DNA of 18,695 bases from Promethearchaeota archaeon. GTDB taxonomy: Archaea > Asgardarchaeota > Lokiarchaeia > Sigyniarchaeales > SOKP01. Shown one piece after another: positions 6,952-15,400 of this stretch. Under the pieces are notes generated by a model. The model saw only the letters and a program-made list of their open reading frames with translations, did no database searches and was not told the DNA's origin. The stretch covers positions 1-18,695 of the forward strand of contig SDNM01000003.1 in NCBI GenBank assembly GCA_004524385.1. The letters run 5' to 3'. Within the stretch, counting starts at the first letter, position 1. Each line of letters starts with the position of its first letter. The position numbers were made by a program, and so were the translations under genes.

Positions 6952-7308
6952 TTACCATTGATAAATTGCTACAGCAAAAATTGCTATCATGCAAAATAAA
7001 AATTCTCCAATTAACCAATCTATCACAATTTCTTTCTTTTTATCTCTATTTTTACGAACTTTTGTCGCTAATGCAAAACAGAGGGCTGCAGATGTGCCCG
7101 TAAATATAACGTATGAAAAGAACATAGCACCTATCTCTATTACAATTCTTTCTAATAAGATATCAAATAGTGCATAGTATGCCATAGGAATTAAACAAGC
7201 TAATAAGAAAAACCAGGCAGAAAATTGTATGATTTTTTCAAAATCAATATCCTTCTTAGAAATAGTTGTTGTTGACCTATCAATACGTTTTTTTTTAACT
7301 TTAGACAT
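6952..7308 (-). CDS. Small three-helix membrane protein
   Basis: The 118-aa product has a very basic N-terminus (SKVKKKRIDR) and three or four hydrophobic segments: residues about 27-45, 54-80 (one or two helices around a GTSAA turn) and 96-115. A KVRKNRDKKK loop suggests that side faces the cytoplasm. The ATG at 7308 is preferred over a TTG at 7317 because a TATA-like TTATAAG (about 7330-7338 on the plus strand) lies 22-30 bases upstream, which would give a leaderless mRNA starting at the ATG. No family is recognised. It is last in the minus-strand series after NAC, separated by 82 bases. Confidence 0.7.
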   Translation of the reverse strand: MSKVKKKRIDRSTTTISKKDIDFEKIIQFSAWFFLLACLIPMAYYALFDILLERIVIEIGAMFFSYVIFTGTSAALCFALATKVRKNRDKKKEIVIDWLIGEFLFCMIAIFAVAIYQW

Positions 7309-7390
7309 AATAAACAAACGATTATATATCTTATAAATTTGAATTGTATATAGTTCTTAATTTTTATTTTTTAATATAATAAACCTAAAC

Positions 7391-7873
7391 TCATTTAGAT
7401 CTGTTTTTTAGAAATAATATAGCTTTTGCGATATCCCCTTCGCAATCTTTTAAAACCACCTCTGCTTCTTTTAAATCCACATTACCTTGTGCAGCAACTA
7501 ACATTATATCATTTTCCGTAATAGTCGGTTTTATTTCAATCTCGCTTAATGGTTCATCTACTTCTAATTCTTCTTTCTCGCTAATCTTAACCTCGTCTGG
7601 AGAGTATTCTTCTGCTGCTCCAATTACCTGATATATTTCTTGGCCCATTTGTTTCATTAAAACGACTTCTGGTTGATCAATAACTAAAGTCTTTTCTGGA
7701 CCTTCAATTATAACTCGAGTTGCATCGATTTGATCCATATCTATTCCTTGTGAAGCCATTTTCCTGCGCATTTGTCTAGAACCAAATTGTTGTTGTCCCT
7801 GCAATTTTTTTACTGGAGTTGGGCGCTTAGGTCGACTTTTTTCTCTCTTTTGCATTTCTTTGGGGAGCTTCAT
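7391..7873 (-). CDS. nac: Archaeal nascent polypeptide-associated complex protein (NAC)
   Basis: NAC binds ribosomes near the exit tunnel and shields emerging chains; the archaeal form is a homodimer related to eukaryotic alpha-NAC. Counting from the upstream GTG at 7882, a basic N-terminus (to about residue 30) and an RQMRRKMASQGID helix precede the NAC beta core (DATRVIIEGPEKTLVI to MGQEIYQVIG, about 53-88). An acidic linker and a C-terminal UBA domain (TITENDIMLVAAQGNV to AKAILFLKNR, about 120-161) follow. The ATG at 7873 is chosen because a TATA-like element lies 20-30 bases before it; the GTG at 7882 would add three residues. The basic head, which should contact rRNA, is somewhat longer than in many archaeal NACs. 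The PUA-domain gene lies upstream on the same strand. Confidence 0.9.
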   Translation of the reverse strand: MKLPKEMQKREKSRPKRPTPVKKLQGQQQFGSRQMRRKMASQGIDMDQIDATRVIIEGPEKTLVIDQPEVVLMKQMGQEIYQVIGAAEEYSPDEVKISEKEELEVDEPLSEIEIKPTITENDIMLVAAQGNVDLKEAEVVLKDCEGDIAKAILFLKNRSK

Positions 7874-7965
7874 ATTTTTCACATTTATAAATCATGTATA
7901 ATTAATAAAAATTTTTAATCTTTTAATTGAACTCCTTTCCTTATATTTGCAGCAATTCTATTTAA

Positions 7966-8445
7966 CTAATTATTGCCTTTTCTTATATTTACAGCAACAC
8001 CAGTTTTAAATGATTTTATGTAAGGAATGGGAATTTTTAAACGTCCTATACCTAATAATTCATCGTTTTGATTAACTACAATTACTTCGTCTAAAGTTCT
8101 TAAATTATTATCGATATTAACGATATGTTTACAAAAAACATTACGTCCCTTTCTAATAAAATCTGAGACTTCTGTAAGGATTATTGTCCTTAATCTTGGA
8201 GCTTGAGTGTTCTCTATTATTTTTTTTGCAGAAAACAAGCTAAGTGTAAATAATCCATTTGTTGGTCTTAAAGCCAGCATTAAATTATTATTATAATATA
8301 CATATCTAATTTTTTTGGTGTTCTTTGACCTTTCGATCCGAATGTTCTCGCTTTCATCAAAAAGAATATCTGTAATATCAATACCAAATTGATAATCTGA
8401 AATACCTTTAATCTTTCTTAATCCTAATAAAATTTCGTTGTTCAT
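7966..8445 (-). CDS. PUA-domain RNA-binding protein
   Basis: The 159-aa protein has a variable N-terminal half (about residues 1-70) and a C-terminal PUA domain (about 78-155). The PUA features seen are the strand-turn RKGRNVFCKHI (VF-x-K context), DEVIVVN followed by LLGIGRLKIP, and the closing strand GVAVNIRKG. PUA domains bind structured RNA in pseudouridine synthases, archaeosine transglycosylases and translation factors. No catalytic domain is attached. It sits between PAN and NAC on the same strand, and neighbourhoods of an archaeal PUA protein with NAC are known in other archaea, suggesting a ribosome-linked role. It starts with ATG. The precise target RNA cannot be told. Confidence 0.8.
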   Translation of the reverse strand: MNNEILLGLRKIKGISDYQFGIDITDILFDESENIRIERSKNTKKIRYVYYNNNLMLALRPTNGLFTLSLFSAKKIIENTQAPRLRTIILTEVSDFIRKGRNVFCKHIVNIDNNLRTLDEVIVVNQNDELLGIGRLKIPIPYIKSFKTGVAVNIRKGNN

Positions 8446-8517
8446 CTTAAAAGTTTTGTAATAAAAAATTATTTTTTATAATAAAAATAGGGGAATTTAA
8501 TTTTAAAGAGACCTTTT

Positions 8518-9729
8518 TTACGAATATAATCTAGAAGTTTGCTTTTGGTCTTTCAGGTTCTTTAAAACTTTATCGGTAGCATCAAGAAAATCTTTTTCAG
8601 TTATATTTTCGGCTTCTTTTCTTATGGCAAACATTCCTGCTTCAGTACATATCGCTTTAATGTCTGCTCCCGTTGCGCCCTCAGTTAAATTAACCAATTT
8701 ATTGAGATTTAACTTTTCTCCAACATTCAAATTTCTTGTGTGTATCTTAAAAATGGCATCTCTTCCGATTTCGTCTGGTATTGGGAATTCAATCATTCTA
8801 TCGAATCTACCAGGTCTTAATAACGCTGGATCTAATATATCAAATCTGTTTGTAGCTCCAATAATCTTTACATCTCCTCTTTGTTCAAAACCATCTAATT
8901 CGCTTAAAAGTTGCATCAAGGTCCTTTGAACCTCTCTATCTCCAGAAGTCGCTATTTTTAATCTTTGTGAACCAATTGCATCTAATTCATCAATGAATAA
9001 TATAGTAGGTGCTTTCTCTTTTGCTAAATTAAAGATTTCTCGAACCAATCTAGCACCTTCTCCAATAAACTTCTGAACCAATTCAGATCCTATTATTCTT
9101 ATGAAAGTAGCTTCAGTTTCATGCGCAACTGCTTTAGCCAATAAAGTTTTTCCCGTACCTGGAGCTCCAAAAAGTAATACTCCTTTAGGAGGGTCAATTC
9201 CTATTTTTTTAAATAGTTCTGGTTTTTTCAAGGGTAGTTCAACAGTTTCTCTAACCTCTTGCATTTGATCTTCAAGTCCTCCAACATCACTATAAGAGAT
9301 ATCTGGAATTGCGTCAATTACTTCCATTCCTTTAACAAAGGGGTCCAATTTTGTCGGTAAAATTTCCATAATTGCAAATGTACGCTGATTTAAAGCAACT
9401 CTCAAACCAGGAGTCAATTTTTCGTTCTTTATTTTCCTGCTAGCATTTACTACGAAACTTGGACCGGTAGAACTCTTTACGATAACTCTTCCTTTATTAT
9501 CCTCTAAAATATCTATTATAGTGGCAGAAACTAAAGGGGGTTCTCTTAACCTGTCAATTTCATTCCTCAAACTATGAAGTTCTTGCTCTAACCTTAATCT
9601 TTCTGCATCTAATAATTGTTTCTCAGTTTCAAGATTCCTCAATCTTTTTTCTAGATGTCTAGTATAGGTTATTAAATACTCGCCATCTTTAGTTTCTTTT
9701 TCCTTCTTTTTTTCTTTTGTTGTTGTCAA
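8518..9729 (-). CDS. pan: Proteasome-activating nucleotidase (PAN)
   Basis: PAN is the hexameric AAA+ unfoldase that feeds proteins into the archaeal 20S proteasome, homologous to the eukaryotic Rpt1-6 ring. The 403-aa protein has the full layout: a charged N-terminus, a coiled coil (about residues 22-62), an OB domain (about 66-125), and one AAA+ domain with Walker A GAPGTGKT (188-195), Walker B LFIDEL (244-249), and arginine fingers in RPGRFDR (305-311). The C-terminus is L-Y-S, a proper HbYX motif for docking into the 20S ring and opening its gate. It starts with TTG (the first in-frame Met is residue 121), preceded by AGGT nine bases upstream. It is divergent from MBF1. No 20S subunit gene is present in the window. 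Confidence 0.97.
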   Translation of the reverse strand: MTTTKEKKKEKETKDGEYLITYTRHLEKRLRNLETEKQLLDAERLRLEQELHSLRNEIDRLREPPLVSATIIDILEDNKGRVIVKSSTGPSFVVNASRKIKNEKLTPGLRVALNQRTFAIMEILPTKLDPFVKGMEVIDAIPDISYSDVGGLEDQMQEVRETVELPLKKPELFKKIGIDPPKGVLLFGAPGTGKTLLAKAVAHETEATFIRIIGSELVQKFIGEGARLVREIFNLAKEKAPTILFIDELDAIGSQRLKIATSGDREVQRTLMQLLSELDGFEQRGDVKIIGATNRFDILDPALLRPGRFDRMIEFPIPDEIGRDAIFKIHTRNLNVGEKLNLNKLVNLTEGATGADIKAICTEAGMFAIRKEAENITEKDFLDATDKVLKNLKDQKQTSRLYS

Positions 9730-9738
9730 ATAGAATTT

Positions 9739-9744
9739 ACCTAA
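9739..9744 (-). promoter_or_regulatory. Shine-Dalgarno that fixes the TTG start of PAN
   Basis: On the minus strand TTAGGT lies nine bases before the TTG at 9727-9729. With no other initiator near the conserved N-terminus, it decides the start. Confidence 0.6.
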
Positions 9745-10015
9745 GTTTTTAATTTAACAATTTCATTATTTAAATAATAATCTTTCATTCATTTAAATTT
9801 AAGTCTATATCTTTATAACGAAAAAATTGTCAATTTTTAAAAAATTTATACTTAATATTTTATAAAACATCACTCAAAATGTTAATTATATGAGTTCTAA
9901 ATGTCCCTTAATATTATATAATACATTTCTTTTTTATATATAAATATTTTAAGATTCCCGATACTTAAAAAAAAAAACTGAAAAATAAATAATATAAGAA
10001 AAAAAATAAAAATTT

Positions 10016-10020
10016 GAGGT
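10016..10020 (+). promoter_or_regulatory. Shine-Dalgarno that fixes the TTG start of MBF1
   Basis: GAGGT lies nine bases before the TTG at 10030-10032. An in-frame TGA at 10015-10017 closes the frame just upstream, and no ATG or GTG intervenes. Confidence 0.65.
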
Positions 10021-10029
10021 TTTATCTTA

Positions 10030-10533
10030 TTGCCACTAGGTTTTGATGAAGAAGAGCGAAGATGTCCTATATGCGATGGGATCATATGGAAAGGACAAAA
10101 AGTTTTAATCGAAAGTGTAAAAATGACTGTCTGCAATAGTTGTGCTCAATATGGAAAAAAATTAATAACAAAACCTAAATCCACTTCTTCCTATTCAGCT
10201 CGTCCAAAAGGTTCCTCAAGAAACTCAATAAATAAAATGGACGAGGTGGAAATCGTTCCTGATTATGCAAAAATAATTAGAAACGTAAGAACCCTTAAAA
10301 AACTCAATCAAGATCAATTTGCTCAAAAATTAAACGAGAAACCATCCTTATTAAGAAGAATTGAATCAGCTAAAGTAAAACCAACTATAAAATTAGCGAA
10401 AAAAATCGAAAAAGTTTACAATGTAATCTTGCTAAAAAAGTCTGATGAGATTGAAGTGAATACTAAAAAATACATGAAAAAACAAACCAGTTCTAATTTA
10501 GGAGATATTGCTTTTATTAAGAAAAAGAAATAA
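10030..10533 (+). CDS. mbf1: Multiprotein bridging factor 1 (archaeal MBF1)
   Basis: Archaeal MBF1 joins an N-terminal zinc ribbon to a Cro/C1-type helix-turn-helix and associates with the ribosome; the eukaryotic homologue is a transcription coactivator. Here CPIC (Cys 12 and 15) and CNSC (Cys 35 and 38) form the ribbon, a basic Ser-rich linker follows (about 45-70), and the HTH spans about 76-137 (NVRTLKKLNQDQFAQKLNEK and the RRIESAKVKPT recognition part). The C-terminal tail is Lys-rich. The 167-aa length is normal. It starts with TTG under a GAGGT. It is divergent from PAN and meets TFE tail to tail without spacing, so its transcript must run into the TFE region. Confidence 0.93.
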   Translation: MPLGFDEEERRCPICDGIIWKGQKVLIESVKMTVCNSCAQYGKKLITKPKSTSSYSARPKGSSRNSINKMDEVEIVPDYAKIIRNVRTLKKLNQDQFAQKLNEKPSLLRRIESAKVKPTIKLAKKIEKVYNVILLKKSDEIEVNTKKYMKKQTSSNLGDIAFIKKKK

Positions 10534-10542
10534 TTATTTCTT
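10525..10542. repeat. Perfect 18-bp palindrome across the MBF1/TFE stop codons
   Basis: AAGAAATAATTATTTCTT is perfectly self-complementary. It contains the final AAG-AAA-TAA of MBF1 and, on the other strand, the final AAG-AAA-TAA of TFE, so both proteins end in Lys-Lys-stop. It could act as a shared bidirectional hairpin, or simply follow from both genes ending in the same codons. Confidence 0.7.
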
Positions 10543-11115
10543 AAATTCGTTAATTATATTTGTCTTTTCATTAAGTACAATCTTCTCTTTTAAGAACTGT
10601 ATTATTTTTTGATTATCTTGTGCTTCTAATGGACCTCCACAGTCTGGACATCTAAAATTTAAGTCAAATGCCTCATCGAATTTGTATTTCATATTTTGTT
10701 GGGTACATTTTTTGCAAATAAAAAAATAATTATTTTCTTCAAATTTTAATCGAGAACTTAACTTTTCTTGGATTATTTTCTTCTTTTCTAATAAAATCTC
10801 TTCCAAAAAGTTGAATTCATGCCACCAATAATAGATGAACCATCCAGTTGATTTATCTCTAATACGCCTGAATTGAGCAAGCTTTTCACTATATAGTTTG
10901 TAAAGAGTTTTTCGAACTGTGTTTAGTTTTAAAGTTTCACTGTCTTCTGGTTCAAAATCGATACCAGTTCCTTCAATTCGTTCTTTAATATTCTCGGTGA
11001 TATCTTCATCAGTTATATCTGCGTTTTCTGAATTTATAAGCTCAATCCCAACTTCAATTGCAACCCTATTTCCAATTATAAATAAAAACGATTTTAATAA
11101 TGGATTTAATTCCAA
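10534..11115 (-). CDS. tfe: Transcription factor E, alpha subunit (TFE / TFIIE-alpha homologue)
   Basis: TFE stimulates promoter opening by archaeal RNA polymerase. The 193-aa protein has the expected extended winged helix (about residues 1-95, including TVRKTLYKLYSEKLAQFRR and GWFIYYWWHE, the conserved aromatic stretch), a connecting helix (about 100-125), and a zinc ribbon with Cys 134, 137, 156 and 159 (CKKC and CPDCGG). The tail is Lys-rich. It starts with TTG preceded by GAGGT; an ATG just upstream is in another frame. It follows the unrecognised 258-aa gene by 72 bases and is convergent with MBF1 with no intergenic base. The presence of both transcription factors and of rpoB/rpoH within 6 kb makes this a transcription-rich neighbourhood. 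Confidence 0.93.
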   Translation of the reverse strand: MELNPLLKSFLFIIGNRVAIEVGIELINSENADITDEDITENIKERIEGTGIDFEPEDSETLKLNTVRKTLYKLYSEKLAQFRRIRDKSTGWFIYYWWHEFNFLEEILLEKKKIIQEKLSSRLKFEENNYFFICKKCTQQNMKYKFDEAFDLNFRCPDCGGPLEAQDNQKIIQFLKEKIVLNEKTNIINEFKK

Positions 11116-11122
11116 CCATCTA

Positions 11123-11127
11123 ACCTC
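11123..11127 (-). promoter_or_regulatory. Shine-Dalgarno that fixes the TTG start of TFE
   Basis: On the minus strand GAGGT lies seven bases before the TTG at 11113-11115. The nearby ATG at 11117-11119 is out of frame. Confidence 0.65.
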
Positions 11128-11187
11128 TTTTTAGTTTACCATTTTTTTAAACTATTATAAAACTTCATTTAAATTCTAATAACATAA

Positions 11188-11964
11188 TTAAACTCTGATA
11201 GAATATTCTTTTTCAATTAATTCACCATCAACATTAAGAGTACGTTTCATTTGACCTTCTCTTAATGCCATAATACGTAATAATCTCGAATCTTGAATAT
11301 TTTTAGGGATGATAATATTAGTTATATTGTAATTATTTGTAATTGTTATCGTTTTCCAATTTTCAGGAAGATCTAACTTAAAATCTTTTAATACTAAATC
11401 TAAAATTAATTTGATGTTTCTTTCTGAATTATTAATTATACCAGTACAAAATTGAATCCTTTTGCTGATATCGTCGTCTTCTATTTTTTTTTTTGAAGGT
11501 TGTGGAATTCGCTTTTTAGTCGACACTTTACATGTAGGATTTAAATTAAAAGATAATAAAAAATAACTTGTTTCTCTTAATTTTTCAATAATATCAATAA
11601 GGTTATTTCTATTTATCTTTTCATTTATTATTGCTTTGTAATTTTTTGCTTTACCGGTTGACTTCTTTAATTTCCAATCTAAACCTAAATTAGAAATGTC
11701 TTCCGTGATATCGCTACCCGAAATTAAAATGCCATTAATTTCAAATTCTCTTTCTGAGATTGTAGTAACTATAATTTCTTGTATTAAATCCTCATATTCA
11801 AAAGATCCCTTAAGTGTAATTTTTGTATTAGTTTTTGTTATTTTTATCGCAGGTCCAATAAATATACCTTTTGAATATCTCGCAAAATGACGATGAATAT
11901 TTTTATGTTTTTTTGCGGGATCATCTAATTCTGGAGATTCAATCAACTTCCTTAAAAAATGCAT
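11188..11964 (-). CDS. Unrecognised 258-aa archaeal protein upstream of TFE
   Basis: I do not recognise a family with confidence. The N-terminus has a striking HRHFARYSKGIFIGPAIKI block (about residues 24-42), rich in His, Arg and Gly, which looks like a conserved core. An alternating strand-helix region follows with I-x-G-x-x-I-S-G-S-D turns (near 77-85). A Lys-rich linker (about 148-163) separates a C-terminal part with a Leu/Ile helix (RNIKLILDLVLKDFKLDL), a strand pair rich in Ile and Asn, and a terminal segment ending EKEYSIRV. No signal peptide or membrane helix is seen. Base composition matches its neighbours. It starts with ATG and lies 72 bases upstream of TFE on the same strand, so it may be cotranscribed with it. 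Confidence 0.75.
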   Translation of the reverse strand: MHFLRKLIESPELDDPAKKHKNIHRHFARYSKGIFIGPAIKITKTNTKITLKGSFEYEDLIQEIIVTTISEREFEINGILISGSDITEDISNLGLDWKLKKSTGKAKNYKAIINEKINRNNLIDIIEKLRETSYFLLSFNLNPTCKVSTKKRIPQPSKKKIEDDDISKRIQFCTGIINNSERNIKLILDLVLKDFKLDLPENWKTITITNNYNITNIIIPKNIQDSRLLRIMALREGQMKRTLNVDGELIEKEYSIRV

Positions 11965-12095
11965 TTTTACATCAGAAATTAAACTTTATATTAAAAGAAT
12001 AAGTTTTATTTATATATAATTTAAATCAACATACCTTTAAATTTTATTTAACGATAATTCATTGATAAACTTAATTAGAAATAAAAAATTCTTTG

Positions 12096-12112
12096 CTTAA
12101 ATATATATAAAA
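12096..12112 (+). promoter_or_regulatory. TATA box of the small membrane protein gene
   Basis: CTTAAATATATATAAAA is centred about 25 bases before the ATG at 12130. That is the normal archaeal TATA-to-start distance, so the mRNA is predicted to be leaderless. Confidence 0.6.
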
Positions 12113-12129
12113 ATTTTATACGACTTAAT

Positions 12130-12408
12130 ATGTTATTTCTTTTCCTCTGGATAATCAATTTAATCGCCCAAATTGAATGGCCATGGGAGGATAGACCTCC
12201 TGAAGAATGGTATGAAGGACCCTCCCTACTTTTATGGGTTTTAGGTTGGATTTTTCTTTTCATTGGATTGACAGCCTTAATAGTCTTAGTACTATATACA
12301 AAATATGGGAGAGAAATTTCAATTAGATTATCAATTATTACTATTATAGTTGCTTCAATATTTTTAGGATTCGGTTTTCATTTCATTTTAATCAATTTTG
12401 GATATTGA
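12130..12408 (+). CDS. Small membrane protein of 92 aa
   Basis: The first 14 residues are hydrophobic, followed by an acidic, Trp/Pro-rich segment (EWPWEDRPPEEWYEG, about 16-30). Two further hydrophobic helices follow, at about residues 32-56 and 67-90, separated by a short basic loop (YTKYGREISIR). This gives two or three membrane passes, with the Trp-rich loop probably outside. No family is recognised. A well-placed TATA box and clean ATG support a real gene, and an opposite-strand frame is its shadow. It converges on rpoB, with 71 bases between the ends. Confidence 0.65.
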   Translation: MLFLFLWIINLIAQIEWPWEDRPPEEWYEGPSLLLWVLGWIFLFIGLTALIVLVLYTKYGREISIRLSIITIIVASIFLGFGFHFILINFGY

Positions 12409-12468
12409 ATCGATCAGCTTATGTTTTAGACCTTAGATTGTGAAAAGCATCATATCAAGTATATTCTT

Positions 12469-12487
12469 AAATATAAAATTTATATTT
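12469..12487. repeat. Palindrome spanning the rpoB stop codon
   Basis: AAATATAAA and TTTATATTT are perfect inverted 9-mers around a single A. The rpoB stop codon (12480-12482 on the plus strand) lies inside. It stands between convergent genes and may be a weak terminator hairpin or chance in AT-rich sequence. Confidence 0.45.
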
Positions 12488-15400
12488 TATCTTTAAGTTT
12501 TAATCTTGGGGCCAATCCAAGACTCATCATTTCTTGTAAAAGTAGTTTGAAAGCATAAGAGCAAATTACTTTTGAAATTATGGTTCCTTCTCCACATACT
12601 GGACAATAACGTTTATCACGATTTCTATCATAAACCGCAAGCAAACCACATTTTTCGCAGACTAAAATTACAGTTCTATCTGATTCATCTAATAATCTTT
12701 CCTTTAATAATAAAGCAGAACCATGACCAACTAGACAATCTCGTTCCATTTCTCCAAATCTTAATCCCCCTTCGCGAGCTCGTCCTTCTGTTGGTTGACG
12801 AGTTAAAATCTGGACAGGACCTCTAGCTCTGGCGTGGAGTTTATCTGCAACCAAGTGATATAATTTTTGATAATAGATGGGAGCGCAGTATATCCCCATC
12901 TCATATATTTCACCCGTAATTCCATTATACATAACTTCTCTTCCATTAAATTCGAAACCTGATTCAACTAAAAGCTCTTGTAGTTTCGTTATATCTTTCC
13001 ATTCGAAGGCAGTCGCGTCTCCTAATTTGCCAGTACTACACGCTATTTTTCCACTAATTCCTTCAAAAAGCTGACCTAACGTCATCCTAGAAGGCATTGC
13101 GTGCGGATTAACAATTACATCAGGTGTTACGCCGTTTGCCGTAAAAGGCATGTCTTCTGTTGACACTACTAAACCTAATACTCCTTTTTGTCCGTGCCTG
13201 GATGAAAATTTATCACCTAATTCAGGAATTCGTAAGTCTCTCACTTTAATTTTAACCAATTTATTTCCATCAACAGTTTCAGAAATAATTACAGTATCCA
13301 CAATGCCTTTCTCGTTATGCCGCATATTTTTTGATGTTTCTCTTCTATTCGGTTGCATAAGTTCAAATTCTTCATATGATTTAATAAACCTTGGTGGAGA
13401 AGTCCTTCCAATTAGGACATCTCCTCCATTCACTGCTGTTTCAGGTTCAATTACACCATCTTTTTCTGATAGCAAACGATATGATTCGGCAGATTTAAAT
13501 CCTCTGACCCCTCTTTCTGGAATTTCAAATTTATCTACCTCCCCTCCCGGATACTTTCTTTCTTCTGCATCATAAGTTCTAAAAAAATGACTTCGAGCAA
13601 GACCACGTTCAATTGAAGCTTTATTTATGATTATGGCGTCTTCAATATTATATCCCTCAAAACTCATCATAGCAACTATAAAATTTTGTCCAGCAGGACG
13701 TTTGTTGAAACCAACTATTTCCATAGGACTAGTTTTAACAAGTGGTTGTTGAGGATAATGTAATGTGTGTCCTCTAGTATCGAGTCTTAAATGCATATTT
13801 GCAGCAAATAAACCTAAAGCTTGTTTCACCATTCCAGCTTCGTACGTGTTTCTTGGTGATTGATTATGTTCTGGAAAAGGTATTATAGAAGCACATATCC
13901 CTAATATTGCAGCAGGAGATATTTCTAAATGAGTATGTTCAAAAGTTATATCTTCTTCGAACATTGCTATATAAGCATTCTCCTCTTCCTCAGCATCTAA
14001 ATATTCAATTACACCTTTTAGAATTAAATCCGACCAAATATATTTTTTTTGGTTAATTTTTTCTATATCTTCATTCATAATGAGTAGGTTCTTATCTTTA
14101 ACAACAAATAAAGGTCTAGTTGCTCTACCAGCATCGCAATTTATTTGTATTTCTTTTGAATCATGATAATAGCCTATATTCACATGCTGTCCAATATCAT
14201 TATTTCTTCGTTTTTCTCTTATTTGATAAATAAACTGATTGTATTGTTGATGAATTCCGATTAGTTTTCCATTTAAAAATACTTTAACTTTATCGCCTTT
14301 AATATTTTTTACTTCATTTATTGGAATTACTCCTAAATCGATTAATATATTTTCAAGAATTCTCTCGTCCATTCCTACTGAAATTATTGAAGTTAAGCCA
14401 AGATTTTTAACTAATCCACAATTTGGGCCTTCTGGAGTTTCAGCAGGGCATATTTTACCCCATTGAGTTGGATGTAAGTCTCTTGCTTCAAAATGAGGTT
14501 GACTTCGACTTAATGGAGATATAACTCTCCTTAAATGACTTAAAGTTCCTACATGGTTAGTTCTATTTAATAATTGACTAACTCCTGCTTTGCCTCCAAC
14601 CCAATTACCAGTGGCTAAAGCGTGTCTGATTCTCTCAGTAATTACGTCGGCTCTAACTGCTGTTTTAATATTAGGTGCTCTACCTCGCACAGCAGTTCTT
14701 TCCAATTGATATTTAATATCTTTTACAAGATTTAAAAAGGCAACTCTAAATAACGAAGTAAACAATTCTCCTGCTAATTTTAATCTTTTATTAGCATAGT
14801 GATCTTTATCATCAGGTTCTCTAATGTTCAAAGCGAGTTCCATAACTTTTTGGGCCATTTGTCCCAAGTAATAAGCCTTTTTAATTCGATCTTCCTCATT
14901 GTTTCCAATATGAGGTAAAAGATACCTATCCAAAACCTGAAGTGCCCTTCTAATACGATAATCTTTCGTTTGTCCTATTGCAACTCGCTTTCCAATATAA
15001 TCAAGAGCATTTTGTTGAGATTTCTCTGGATCTTTTAACACTTGAATTTCAGCAGCTACATCTATTACAGGAATTAATTCTTTTTGTATTTCCGGATTTT
15101 CAGAGATAGCTTCGAATATTTCTTTATCTGAATGCAAACCTAGAGACCGCATAAGAATAGCTAAGGGTATTTTACCTGGAACAGAAGGAAATGATACTCT
15201 TAAATTTCCATCTTTTTTTCTTTCTATGGTTACAGGTGCTCTGAATCCACTTCTAGTTGAAAAAACTTTTGCTTGATGAGTAGCACTTGAACTTCTGCTT
15301 GATTCTTCAGCTAAAATTCTATTGGGAGCGAGATCTTCTTGAGTAACTAAAACTCGTTCAGTTCCATTAATGATGAAATAACCTCCAGGATCAAGAGGGT

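Larger units (their letters stand above)
9730..10029. other. Divergent intergenic region between PAN and MBF1
   Basis: About 300 bases of extremely AT-rich DNA must hold the promoters of both divergent genes. TATA-like candidates include TTTATATATAAATATTT near 9932-9948 for MBF1, and TTTAAATAA-type runs near 9770-9795 for PAN. None is unique enough to assign. A minus-strand frame through this region overlaps the MBF1 coding sequence and is a shadow. No RNA gene is seen. Confidence 0.4.

Noticed and set aside
9897..10136. 79-codon minus-strand frame in the PAN-MBF1 gap
   Set aside because: Half of it is antisense to the MBF1 zinc ribbon, and the rest is low-complexity AT-rich DNA.
12572..13575. 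Plus-strand frames opposite rpoB
   Set aside because: They are shadows of a highly conserved gene and have no initiation signals.
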